From positions 1,612,001 to 1,676,000 of the forward strand of contig OZ240210.1 of NCBI GenBank assembly GCA_965197495.1: a stretch of 64,000 nt of DNA, read 5' to 3'. The notes below the pieces were generated by a model that searched no databases, had not been told where the DNA came from, and saw only the letters and a program-made list of their open reading frames with translations. Origin of the DNA: SMYC01 sp965197495 (GTDB lineage Bacteria; Acidobacteriota; Vicinamibacteria; Marinacidobacterales; SMYC01). Each line of letters opens with the position of its first letter. Position 1 is the stretch's first letter. The position numbers and the translations under genes are program-made. Positions 19,711 through 27,107 of this stretch are shown piece by piece.

Positions 19711-21327
19711 CTACATCCGGAAGACGCCGACGCGCGTCTCTTCGATCGGTGCGTTCAAAACCGCCGCGAGGCTCAAGGCAAGAACGGTGCGGGTGGCGCG
19801 CATGTCCACGGCACCGTCATCCCATAGACGCGCGGAGGCATAATAAGGATGGCCTTCGCGCTCGTATTTCTCTCGAATCGGATCGGCAATCGCGCGGGCG
19901 TCGTCGCTCGAGAGCGTCTCGTTCTTGCGCGCGAGCTGGTCGCGCTTGACCGTGACCAAGACTTGCGCCGCTTGCTCGCCGCCCATGACGGAGATGCGGC
20001 TCGTGGGCCACGTCCAGAGAAAGCGGGGATCGTAAGCCCGCCCGCACATGCCGTAATTACCCGCGCCGAAGCTGCCTCCGAGGATGAGCGTGAGCTTCGG
20101 GACGCGTGCGGTGGCGACAGCGTGCACCATCTTTGCGCCGTCTTTCGCGATACCGCCGCGCTCGTATTGCGCGCCAACCATGAAGCCAGTGATGTTCTGC
20201 AAGAAGAGAAGCGGCACTTTCTCCGCGGTGCAGAGCTCGATGAAGTGGGTCGCTTTCAAAGCACTCTCGCTGAACAGAACACCGTTATTCGCAATGATGC
20301 CCACGCGCATCCCTTCGATATGCGCGAAGCCGGTGACGAGCGTTGTCCCGTAGCGCTTCTTGAACTCGAAAAAGCGGCTCCCGTCGACGAGGCGCGCGAT
20401 GACTTCACGCACGTCGACTTGCCTTCTCGAGTCGCGCGGCCAAACGCCGAGAAGCTCGTCGGGGTCGTAAGCGGGAGGCTCGGGAGGTTCGAGAGAGAAC
20501 GCCGCCTCGGCCGCGTCAGGACGCGCTCCGAGATGGCCGACAATGTCGCGCAAAATCTCGAGAGCGTGCTCGTCGTCTTCGGCAAAATGATCCGCGACCC
20601 CCGATATCTCCGTGTGGACGCGCGCGCCGCCGAGATCCTCGGCCGAGACATCTTCACCCGTCGCGGCTTTCACGAGCGGCGGGCCCGCGAGAAAGATGGT
20701 GCCAGTGCCGTTGACGATGACCGATTGATCGCTCATCGCGGGAACGTAGGCGCCCCCGGCGGTGCACGTGCCCATGACAGCGGAGATCTGCGGGACGCGC
20801 GCAGCGCTCAGGATCGCTTGGTTGCGAAAGATACGGCCGAAGTGATCGCGGTCGGGGAAGACTTCCGCTTGGAGCGGAAGGAAAGCCCCGCCGCTATCGA
20901 CGAGATAGACGCACGGAAGCCGGTTCTCGAGCGCTACCTCCTGTGCGCGAAGATGCTTTTTTACGGTGATCGGGTAATACGTGCCGCCTTTCACCGTTGC
21001 GTCGTTCGCCACGATCATGCACTGGCGCCCGCGCACGAGACCTACCCCGGTGACGAGCCCTCCGGCGGGAACGGCGGCGCCGTAGAGCTCGTGGCCTGCG
21101 AGGGCGCTGAGCTCGAGAAACGGTGTTCCTTCGTCGATGAGCAGCGCGATGCGGTCGCGGACGAAGATCTTGCCTTGGTCGCGGTGCCTCGAATGGGATA
21201 TCTCCCCGCCGCCTCTTCGGATCGTTTCGAGCTTTCTCGATAGGTCTTCGTTGAGGGCGCGGTTGGCCTCGTCGTTCTGCCGGAACTCTTCGGAGCTCGT
21301 CTTGATCTGGCTTTTGATGACGCCCAT
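19711..21327 (-). CDS. Acyl-CoA carboxylase beta subunit (carboxyltransferase)
   Basis: A 538-residue carboxyltransferase with the two crotonase-like halves: GKIFVRDRIALLIDEGTPFLELS, the VANDATVKGGTYYPITVKKHLRAQE region typical of methylcrotonyl/geranyl-CoA carboxylase beta, GSGGAFLPLQ-like loop (VDSGGAFLPLQAEVFPD), and in the second half LFLQNITGFMVGAQYERGGIAKDGAKM. It transfers CO2 from biotin to the acyl-CoA. The ATG at 21327 is chosen: it follows a GAGGT ribosome site and lies 13 bases after the upstream stop, whereas the longer frame would overlap the LLM gene by 38 bases. Partner of the subunit at 15006-17009. Confidence 0.93.
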   Translation of the reverse strand: MGVIKSQIKTSSEEFRQNDEANRALNEDLSRKLETIRRGGGEISHSRHRDQGKIFVRDRIALLIDEGTPFLELSALAGHELYGAAVPAGGLVTGVGLVRGRQCMIVANDATVKGGTYYPITVKKHLRAQEVALENRLPCVYLVDSGGAFLPLQAEVFPDRDHFGRIFRNQAILSAARVPQISAVMGTCTAGGAYVPAMSDQSVIVNGTGTIFLAGPPLVKAATGEDVSAEDLGGARVHTEISGVADHFAEDDEHALEILRDIVGHLGARPDAAEAAFSLEPPEPPAYDPDELLGVWPRDSRRQVDVREVIARLVDGSRFFEFKKRYGTTLVTGFAHIEGMRVGIIANNGVLFSESALKATHFIELCTAEKVPLLFLQNITGFMVGAQYERGGIAKDGAKMVHAVATARVPKLTLILGGSFGAGNYGMCGRAYDPRFLWTWPTSRISVMGGEQAAQVLVTVKRDQLARKNETLSSDDARAIADPIREKYEREGHPYYASARLWDDGAVDMRATRTVLALSLAAVLNAPIEETRVGVFRM

Positions 21328-21340
21328 TACCTCAATCTTG

Positions 21341-22351
21341 TCACCCGCGGCGGATGTAGGGAAGCACTTCGCGGCCAAGGAGCCTTATCGCTTCGAGAGG
21401 ATCGGGGCCGAGCTGCGGTCCGAAACTCAAATGACGGGCGCCGGCCTCGACGAGGGCCTCGAGCCTCGGGATGAGCTCGCGCGGCTCGCCGGTCACGCCG
21501 ATCCTCAGCATGCGATCGTCGACGAGCGCGCACGCTTTGTCTATGTCGCGCTCCTGCACGACCGCGCGGCAGATCTCGGCAAAATCCTTCCGGGTCAGCT
21601 CGAGCCGCTCGAGGATGAGCGGTGAAAGCGCCGAGCCGTAATAGGCGACCTTCTCCGCGAGCGCGCGGCGCGCGGCGTCGCGGTCCGGAGACAGCGATAC
21701 CCAGATGCACGCGGCAAAGTCGAGCTCAGACAGAGCGCTGTCGCGTTCGCGCGCGCCCTCGGCGAGAAGATCGCGCACGGTGAAATAGTGCTCCGGCGGG
21801 AAGAGGAGCGGAAGAGCGCCGTCGGCGATCTCGCCCGTAAGGCGGAGCATCTTCGGCCCGAGCGCGCCGATATAGATCGGGGTGACGCGTGGCGCCTCGA
21901 ACCTCAAGTAAGCTTCATCGGTCCACTTCAAGTATTTTCCGTCGAGGCCCGCTTTTTCTCCGGCGAGGAGCTTCCGGATCACGCCCACCGATTCGCGGAC
22001 AGCCGCGAGCGGGGTTCGGTGCTCGATGCCGACCCAGTTGACGAAGTCGCGCGCGCCGGCGGCGAGGCCAAGATGAAAACGGCTCCCGCTGAGCTCGTCG
22101 AGGCTCGCCGCGATCATCGCGATCTCGCTCGGGTCGATCGTATAGGGATTCAAGATGCACGTGCCGAGACCGATGCGCGTCGTCGCCGTCGCGACGGCCG
22201 CGAGGATGACGGGCGAGCTCTTGAAAAAAAGATCGTTGCTCACCCAGAACTGATCGAAACCCGACGCCTCCGCGGCGCGGGCCAGCTCGACATAGTCGCC
22301 GAGCGGGAGGTCGTTGTTGAGACGGAGACTGAAGCGGATGGGCTCGCTCAT
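21341..22351 (-). CDS. LLM-class flavin-dependent oxidoreductase
   Basis: A 336-residue luciferase-like monooxygenase/F420-dependent reductase fold: FSLRLNNDLPLGDYVELARAAEASGFDQFWVSND at the start, TTRIGLGTCILNPYTIDP, and YIGALGPKMLRLTGEIADGALPLLFPPE. The pattern is close to the methylene-tetrahydromethanopterin-reductase-like (Mer) subgroup, so the cofactor may be F420 or FMN. Substrate unknown. It overlaps the ridA stop by four bases and precedes the carboxylase beta gene, so it belongs to the same operon, perhaps oxidising an early intermediate. Confidence 0.88.
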   Translation of the reverse strand: MSEPIRFSLRLNNDLPLGDYVELARAAEASGFDQFWVSNDLFFKSSPVILAAVATATTRIGLGTCILNPYTIDPSEIAMIAASLDELSGSRFHLGLAAGARDFVNWVGIEHRTPLAAVRESVGVIRKLLAGEKAGLDGKYLKWTDEAYLRFEAPRVTPIYIGALGPKMLRLTGEIADGALPLLFPPEHYFTVRDLLAEGARERDSALSELDFAACIWVSLSPDRDAARRALAEKVAYYGSALSPLILERLELTRKDFAEICRAVVQERDIDKACALVDDRMLRIGVTGEPRELIPRLEALVEAGARHLSFGPQLGPDPLEAIRLLGREVLPYIRRG

Positions 22352-22746
22352 TCCGAGGTCGCACTGCCGATGACGGCCTCGGCTTCGATCTCGACGAGAT
22401 AGTCTTCGCCGATGAGGTCGGCGCGGACGAGCGTGTTCGCGGGGCGAATCTTGCCGAAGCGCTCACCATGGACGGAAGCGATGGCGTTCCAGTCGTCCAC
22501 GCTGGCCACGAAGATGCGCGTGCGCACGACGTCGCCGAGCGTACCGCCGAGCGCGTTGATGGCTTTTTCGATCTTGTCGAGCGCATAACGCGCCTGGCCC
22601 GCCGCGTCGCCGCGCGCCACGAGCCCTTCCGGGCCGGTCGCGGTCGTTCCCGAGACAACGATGCGGTCGCCGACACGGACCGCGCGGGAATAGCCAAATT
22701 CCTCTTCCCAAGAGACGCCGCTCCCGACCGATTTTCGCTCCACCAT
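22348..22746 (-). CDS. RidA/YjgF family protein
   Basis: A 132-residue RidA-like protein (usual length about 130). Seen are YSRAVRVGDRIVVSGTTA, GQARYALDKIEKAINALGGTLGDVVRTRIFV (the arginine of VRTRIFV corresponds to the conserved substrate-binding arginine) and VEIEAEAVI. RidA hydrolyses reactive enamine/imine intermediates; other subfamilies act in catabolic pathways, which fits its place as first gene of this catabolic operon. Divergent from the Uma2-like gene, with 106 bases between the starts that must hold both promoters. Confidence 0.9.
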   Translation of the reverse strand: MVERKSVGSGVSWEEEFGYSRAVRVGDRIVVSGTTATGPEGLVARGDAAGQARYALDKIEKAINALGGTLGDVVRTRIFVASVDDWNAIASVHGERFGKIRPANTLVRADLIGEDYLVEIEAEAVIGSATSE

Positions 22747-22852
22747 GGATTTCGTACCTCCGTTTCGCGAGCTATATCATAGTGCTTAGCGGCACTCGCG
22801 ACGCGGGCGTGAATTGCCCGCTCGATGCTGCGCAAGGTAGAATTGGCGGAGA

Positions 22853-23470
22853 ATGATGACCAGAACCGGAGTGCCTGTAGATGCGACGCTATCCGATGCG
22901 CTCATCGTCAACCTCAGGTCGCTCCGCGTAACGCACCGGCAGTTTTTAGGGCTCTGCAAGGACAACCCCGAGCTGCGGCTCGAACTCACAGCTCAGGGAG
23001 AGTTGATCGCCATGTCACCCACGGGCTCCAAGACGGGATTGCGGAACACTGTCATCATTCGCCAACTCGCGGAGTGGGCGGAAAGAGATGGAAACGGCGT
23101 TACGTTCGATTCGTCGGCGGGTTTCTCGCTGCCGAACGGGGCCCAGCGTTCGCCAGACGCGTCCTGGCTTCGGAAGGCTCGGTGGCAGGCGCTCAGCCCG
23201 GAGGGACAAGAAAGTTTCGCGCCGCTCTGCCCGGACTTCGTCGTCGAGCTGCGCTCCCCAAGCGATGCGGTGGAGGTTCTCCAGAGCAAAATGTCCGAGT
23301 ATCTCGATAACGGCGCCGAGCTCGGCTGGTTATTAGACCCGCAGACGAAACGCGTCTACGTCTTTCGTCCGGGGAAGGAAGTTGAATGCCTCGAGAGTCC
23401 AGCGAAGGTGGAGGGTGACAACCTAATGGAGGGATTCATCCTCGACGTAGAAAAGGTGTGGGACGTTTGA
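22853..23470 (+). CDS. Uma2-family (DUF820) restriction-endonuclease-fold protein
   Basis: A 205-residue protein with the Uma2 layout: ELTAQGELIAMSPTGSKTGLRN near the start, then RSPDASWL and DFVVELRSPSD, which supply the PD-(D/E)XK-type acidic residues, and QSKMSEYLDNGAELGWLLDP and VYVFRPG at the C-terminal half. The family is very abundant in cyanobacteria and some soil phyla, often as isolated genes; its function is not established. The start may be the second ATG three bases on. No toxin or antitoxin partner is seen. Confidence 0.85.
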   Translation: MMTRTGVPVDATLSDALIVNLRSLRVTHRQFLGLCKDNPELRLELTAQGELIAMSPTGSKTGLRNTVIIRQLAEWAERDGNGVTFDSSAGFSLPNGAQRSPDASWLRKARWQALSPEGQESFAPLCPDFVVELRSPSDAVEVLQSKMSEYLDNGAELGWLLDPQTKRVYVFRPGKEVECLESPAKVEGDNLMEGFILDVEKVWDV

Positions 23471-23509
23471 AGACGTTCTCGTCGTAGCTTCAGTGCACCA
23501 CGCGGCCTT

Positions 23510-24466
23510 TTATACGCGCAGCCCCTGAATCAGCAGGGGAAGCATGAGCTCGTGGTGGCCAACGAACTCGAACCCTCGGCCCGAGCCGGTCACGGGCCGC
23601 TGCACGACGTTGACGCGCGGCCGGTAGTGGCGAATGAAATCGAAATTAGCCGTAGAGAAATCGGTCAAAGGGTGCCCGAGGTTTCGCACGACGCTCACCG
23701 CTTTCAGGAACACTTCGGGCAAAAGCACCGCCGAGCCGACATTCAAGTAGACCCCGCCGCCGTTTAGCCCTTGAACCATCCCGGCAAAGAGCTTGAAGTC
23801 GTGCAGACTGGCTTCGCCGATGGCCGCGCCCGACGCTTGCGGGTGCATGTGGATGATGTCCGTCCCCACCGCAACGTGCACGGTGACGGGGATGGCGAGA
23901 CGGTAGGCGTTCCAGAGAAGGCTCGTCTCTTTATATGGAGGGTCCTGTTCATGGAGGAGCACGCCGATGGCTTCACCGAGGCCGAGCCCGTTCTCGACAC
24001 CCTTCAGGGTCGCTTCGTTCAGAAGCGCCCCTGTTTCTTCAGCCATCCCGAACTTGCCTTCGCCGAGACCGTCCGCAACTTCTTCGGAGGTCTGGCCCAC
24101 CATCGCGAGCTCGAAGTCGTGAATGATTCCCGCGCCGTTGAGCGCGAGAGCGGACACGAAGCCGCGATCCATCAAGTCGATGAGAAGTGGCGAGAGGCCG
24201 ACTTTGATGACATGTGCACCGAGTCCCCAGATGAGCGCCCGCTCGCTCTCGCGCGCGCTACCCATCCGCTTCACCAACTCGCGCAAGTCGCTCGCGGCGA
24301 GGATATCGGGGAGCCCATCCCAAAACTCCCGGAAGCTCGCCTCTTCTGAAACGGCTTTTCCGAGTTGCTCGCGGCCGACTTTGCTTTTCCGCGAAGCGAG
24401 CGGATAGGTGTCGAGACCATCGAGGTCGAGTGGCTTGACGGAATATTTGGACGTCATGGCCGTCAT
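23510..24466 (-). CDS. Deoxyhypusine-synthase-like protein
   Basis: A 318-residue protein of the deoxyhypusine synthase family (ALNGAGIIHDFELAMVG, EGKFGMAEETGALLNEA, GTDIIHMHPQASGAAIGEASLHDF, LNVGSAVLLPEVFLKAVSVVRNLG). Eukaryotic and archaeal members modify eIF5A; bacterial members studied are homospermidine-type synthases or of unknown role. The protein ends at FEFVGHHELMLPLLIQGLRV and I do not see the lysine-containing WGK motif of true DHS. The start at 24466 is chosen because it makes an ATGA overlap with gmhA. A spermidine synthase gene exists elsewhere in the window, but no eIF5A relative. Confidence 0.82.
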   Translation of the reverse strand: MTAMTSKYSVKPLDLDGLDTYPLASRKSKVGREQLGKAVSEEASFREFWDGLPDILAASDLRELVKRMGSARESERALIWGLGAHVIKVGLSPLLIDLMDRGFVSALALNGAGIIHDFELAMVGQTSEEVADGLGEGKFGMAEETGALLNEATLKGVENGLGLGEAIGVLLHEQDPPYKETSLLWNAYRLAIPVTVHVAVGTDIIHMHPQASGAAIGEASLHDFKLFAGMVQGLNGGGVYLNVGSAVLLPEVFLKAVSVVRNLGHPLTDFSTANFDFIRHYRPRVNVVQRPVTGSGRGFEFVGHHELMLPLLIQGLRV

Positions 24467-25035
24467 GGAAAGAGCTCGTCTTCGATGACTTGACAAAAGA
24501 AGTGGATCAACATGCCGTGCACTTCCTGGATGCGCGCCGTCTCGGGATGATTCACCGTCAAACACAGATCGACGCTCGCGCCGAGCTTGCCTCCGTCATG
24601 GCCCGCGAGGGCTATCGTCGTCAGGCCTTTCTCACGCGCGACGGCCGCTGCTTTCAGCACGTTCGGCGAGTTGCCGCTCGTGCTGATCGCGACCGCGACG
24701 TCCCCTTCGGCGCCGAGAGCTTCGATCTGCCGGCTGAAGACAGCGTCATAATCGGCGTCGTTCGCAATGCTCGTCAAGACGGACGTGTCGGTGGTCAGCG
24801 CAATAGCGGGAAGCGCGGGCCGGTCGTTCACGAAGCGATTGACGAGCTCGGCCGCGAAATGCTGCGCGTCGGCAGCGCTCCCGCCATTACCGAAGACGAG
24901 AAGCTTATGGCCGTCCGAGAGCGCTTGGGCGAGACGGCGGCCTGCCTCCAAAACAGAATCCGCTTCCGCTGCGAAGAAAGCACGCTTGAGCGCGGCACTC
25001 TCTTCGACCGTCGAGAGTAATTGCTCGCGATCCAT
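24463..25035 (-). CDS. gmhA: Phosphoheptose isomerase GmhA (SIS domain)
   Basis: A 190-residue SIS-domain protein with LLVFGNGGSAADAQHFAAELVNRF, AIALTTDTSVLTSIANDADYD, AVAISTSGNSPNVLKAA and a C-terminal EVHGMLIHFFCQVIED, all matching GmhA. It isomerises sedoheptulose 7-phosphate to D-glycero-D-manno-heptose 7-phosphate for the lipopolysaccharide core, consistent with a Gram-negative envelope. It follows queA by seven bases and overlaps the DHS-like gene. The related DiaA proteins are an alternative, but the active-site pattern is GmhA-like. Confidence 0.92.
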   Translation of the reverse strand: MDREQLLSTVEESAALKRAFFAAEADSVLEAGRRLAQALSDGHKLLVFGNGGSAADAQHFAAELVNRFVNDRPALPAIALTTDTSVLTSIANDADYDAVFSRQIEALGAEGDVAVAISTSGNSPNVLKAAAVAREKGLTTIALAGHDGGKLGASVDLCLTVNHPETARIQEVHGMLIHFFCQVIEDELFP

Positions 25036-25042
25036 CAGCGAA

Positions 25043-26050
25043 TTATAGCCGAGCGAGCGGGAGCAGCATGCAGTCGCCGTAGCTGTAGAAACGATACCGC
25101 TCCTTCACCGCTTCGCGATAGGCGGCGCGCACACGGTCGGTACCACCGAGCGCCGAGACGAGCAGGAGAAGCGAGCTCTTCGGAAGATGAAAGTTCGTAA
25201 CGAGCCCGCCCACGACGCGGAACTCGAATCCCGGTGTGATGAAGAGGTCCGTCTCGTGCCAGCCGGGCGAGAAGTCGATGCGGGCGGCCGATTCGAGCGC
25301 GCGCACCGTGGTCGTCCCGACGGCAACGACCGTTCGGCCCGAACGCACGAGCTCGGCGGTCTCGCGGGGCACGTGGAAACGCTCTACGCCCATCGCGTGC
25401 TCCTCGACGATATCGGTGCGGATGGGCTCGAAGGTCGCGTAGCCAACATGGAGGGTGAGCCGCGCTACGTCGATGTTGCGCTCGACCAGACGCTTCAAGA
25501 TGTCCTCGGTGAAATGCAATCCGGCCGTCGGGGCTGCAATGGAACCGCGGTCGGTGGCGTAGACGGTCTGGTAGCGGCCGCGGGTCGCGCGCTCGCTCTC
25601 GCTCGAGCGGATGTAAGGCGGAAGCGGCGTCGTCCCGAGCGCGTCGACGACATCGGCGAAAGCACCGTCATGCTCGAAGCGGACCACCAGCGGGTCAGGT
25701 TCAGTGTCCACGACTTCGGCGACGAGACGGCCCTCCCCGAAATTGAGCTGCGCTCCCACACGTAGCTTGCGAGCCGGCTTGGCGAGCACGCGCCAGCGCG
25801 CTTCGCCGAAATCCTCGAGCAGCAAGAGCTCGACGCTGCCGCCGCTCGCGCGGGCGCCGGTGAGACGCGCTGGAAAGACCTTCGTGTCGTTGACTACGAG
25901 CACGTCACCCGGCTCGAGAAGATTGGGGAGGGCGTCGAAACGCAGGTGCTCGAGGCTTCCTTCCGGCAACATGTGCAGCAGCCGAGAGCCGTCGCGCTCG
26001 GACAAAGGTTCTTGCGCGATGAGCTCGTAGTCGAACTCGGAGAGTTTCAA
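25043..26050 (-). CDS. queA: S-adenosylmethionine:tRNA ribosyltransferase-isomerase QueA
   Basis: QueA transfers and isomerises the ribose of SAM to make epoxyqueuosine in tRNA. The 335 residues show the N-terminal FDYELIAQEPLSERDGSRLL, DVLVVNDTKVFPARL, IAAPTAGLHFTEDIL, and the C-terminal VTNFHLPKSSLLLLVSAL and YRFYSYGDCMLL. It starts four bases after the ruvB stop, giving the common ruvB-queA pair, and is followed by gmhA. High confidence. Confidence 0.97.
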   Translation of the reverse strand: MKLSEFDYELIAQEPLSERDGSRLLHMLPEGSLEHLRFDALPNLLEPGDVLVVNDTKVFPARLTGARASGGSVELLLLEDFGEARWRVLAKPARKLRVGAQLNFGEGRLVAEVVDTEPDPLVVRFEHDGAFADVVDALGTTPLPPYIRSSESERATRGRYQTVYATDRGSIAAPTAGLHFTEDILKRLVERNIDVARLTLHVGYATFEPIRTDIVEEHAMGVERFHVPRETAELVRSGRTVVAVGTTTVRALESAARIDFSPGWHETDLFITPGFEFRVVGGLVTNFHLPKSSLLLLVSALGGTDRVRAAYREAVKERYRFYSYGDCMLLPLARL

Positions 26051-26054
26051 GACG

Positions 26055-27071
26055 TCAGAAGAGGCGTTTCTGCGGATCGATGGGGGTGAGCCCGAAATGG
26101 CGATAGGCCCGCTCCGTAGCGACGCGCCCGCGCGGGGTGCGATCGAGAAATCCGATCTGGATGAGATAGGGCTCGTAGATGTCCTCGATCGTATCCGGCT
26201 CTTCCCCGACGACGGCCGCTATGGTGGAAAGGCCGACGGGACCGCCGGAGAACTTCTCCATGATGGTTTGAAGGATGCTGCGGTCCATCTGGTCGAAGCC
26301 AAGCTCGTCGACTTCGAGAAGCGCGAGCGCTTCCGCGGCGACCCCTTCGGTGATCGTCCCGTCCGCTTTGACTTGCGCGTAATCCCTGACACGGCGCAGA
26401 AGTCGGTTCGCGATACGCGGCGTGCCTCGTGAGCGCTTCGCGAGAGAGACGGCCGCCTCTCGGTGGCACGAGACGCCGAGGATCGTTGCCGAGCGCTCGA
26501 TGACAGCCGTCAAATCCGAGACGGTGTAGAAGTCGAGGCGGTGCACGATGCCGAAGCGCGAACGGAGAGGCGAGGTCAAGAGGCCCGCACGCGTCGTGGC
26601 GCCGATGAGCGTGAACGGCGAGACGGGAATCCTCACCGACTTCGCCGAGGGCCCTTGGCCGATGATGATATCGAGCTTGAAATCCTCCATCGCCGGATAG
26701 AGCACTTCCTCGATCGAAGGATGGAGGCGGTGGATCTCGTCGATGAAGAGCACGTCGCGCGCTTCGAGATTCGTCAAAAGCGCCACGAGGTCCCCGGACT
26801 TCTCGACAAGCGGCCCCGCGGTCGTCTTGATGTTGACGCCGAGCTCGTTGGCCACGACATGCGCGAGCGTCGTCTTGCCGAGGCCGGGCGGCCCATAGGT
26901 CAGAAGATGGTCCATCGCTTCGTCCCGCTCGCGCGCCGCTTGCACCGCGATCTCGAGCTGCGCCAGCACCTTCTTTTGGCCAATATATTCAGAGAAGCCG
27001 CGTGGCCGGAGGCTCACATCGAGGGAGCGATCCTCGTCGGTGGGCCCTAGAGACACCAATCGATCGGACAT
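26055..27071 (-). CDS. ruvB: Holliday junction helicase motor RuvB
   Basis: RuvB is the AAA+ motor that moves Holliday junctions with RuvA. The 338 residues contain LRPRGFSEYIGQ, Walker A YGPPGLGKTTLA, Walker B LFIDEIHRL, sensor 1 IGATTRAGLL, arginine finger LRSRFG, and the C-terminal DNA-binding winged helix ending RTPRGRVATERAYRHFG. It would normally follow ruvC-ruvA closely; here a block of mobile DNA (27102-29945) and a mutS-like gene stand between, so its expression now needs a promoter inside or after that block. Confidence 0.98.
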   Translation of the reverse strand: MSDRLVSLGPTDEDRSLDVSLRPRGFSEYIGQKKVLAQLEIAVQAARERDEAMDHLLTYGPPGLGKTTLAHVVANELGVNIKTTAGPLVEKSGDLVALLTNLEARDVLFIDEIHRLHPSIEEVLYPAMEDFKLDIIIGQGPSAKSVRIPVSPFTLIGATTRAGLLTSPLRSRFGIVHRLDFYTVSDLTAVIERSATILGVSCHREAAVSLAKRSRGTPRIANRLLRRVRDYAQVKADGTITEGVAAEALALLEVDELGFDQMDRSILQTIMEKFSGGPVGLSTIAAVVGEEPDTIEDIYEPYLIQIGFLDRTPRGRVATERAYRHFGLTPIDPQKRLF

Positions 27072-27107
27072 GTTCGAGAAAGTCTACCTCATCCCTAGCC
27101 GGCTAGG

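Noticed and set aside
18388..19827. Plus-strand ORF of 479 codons
   Set aside because: It lies antisense to the AtuA-like gene and is an artefact of high GC codon bias.
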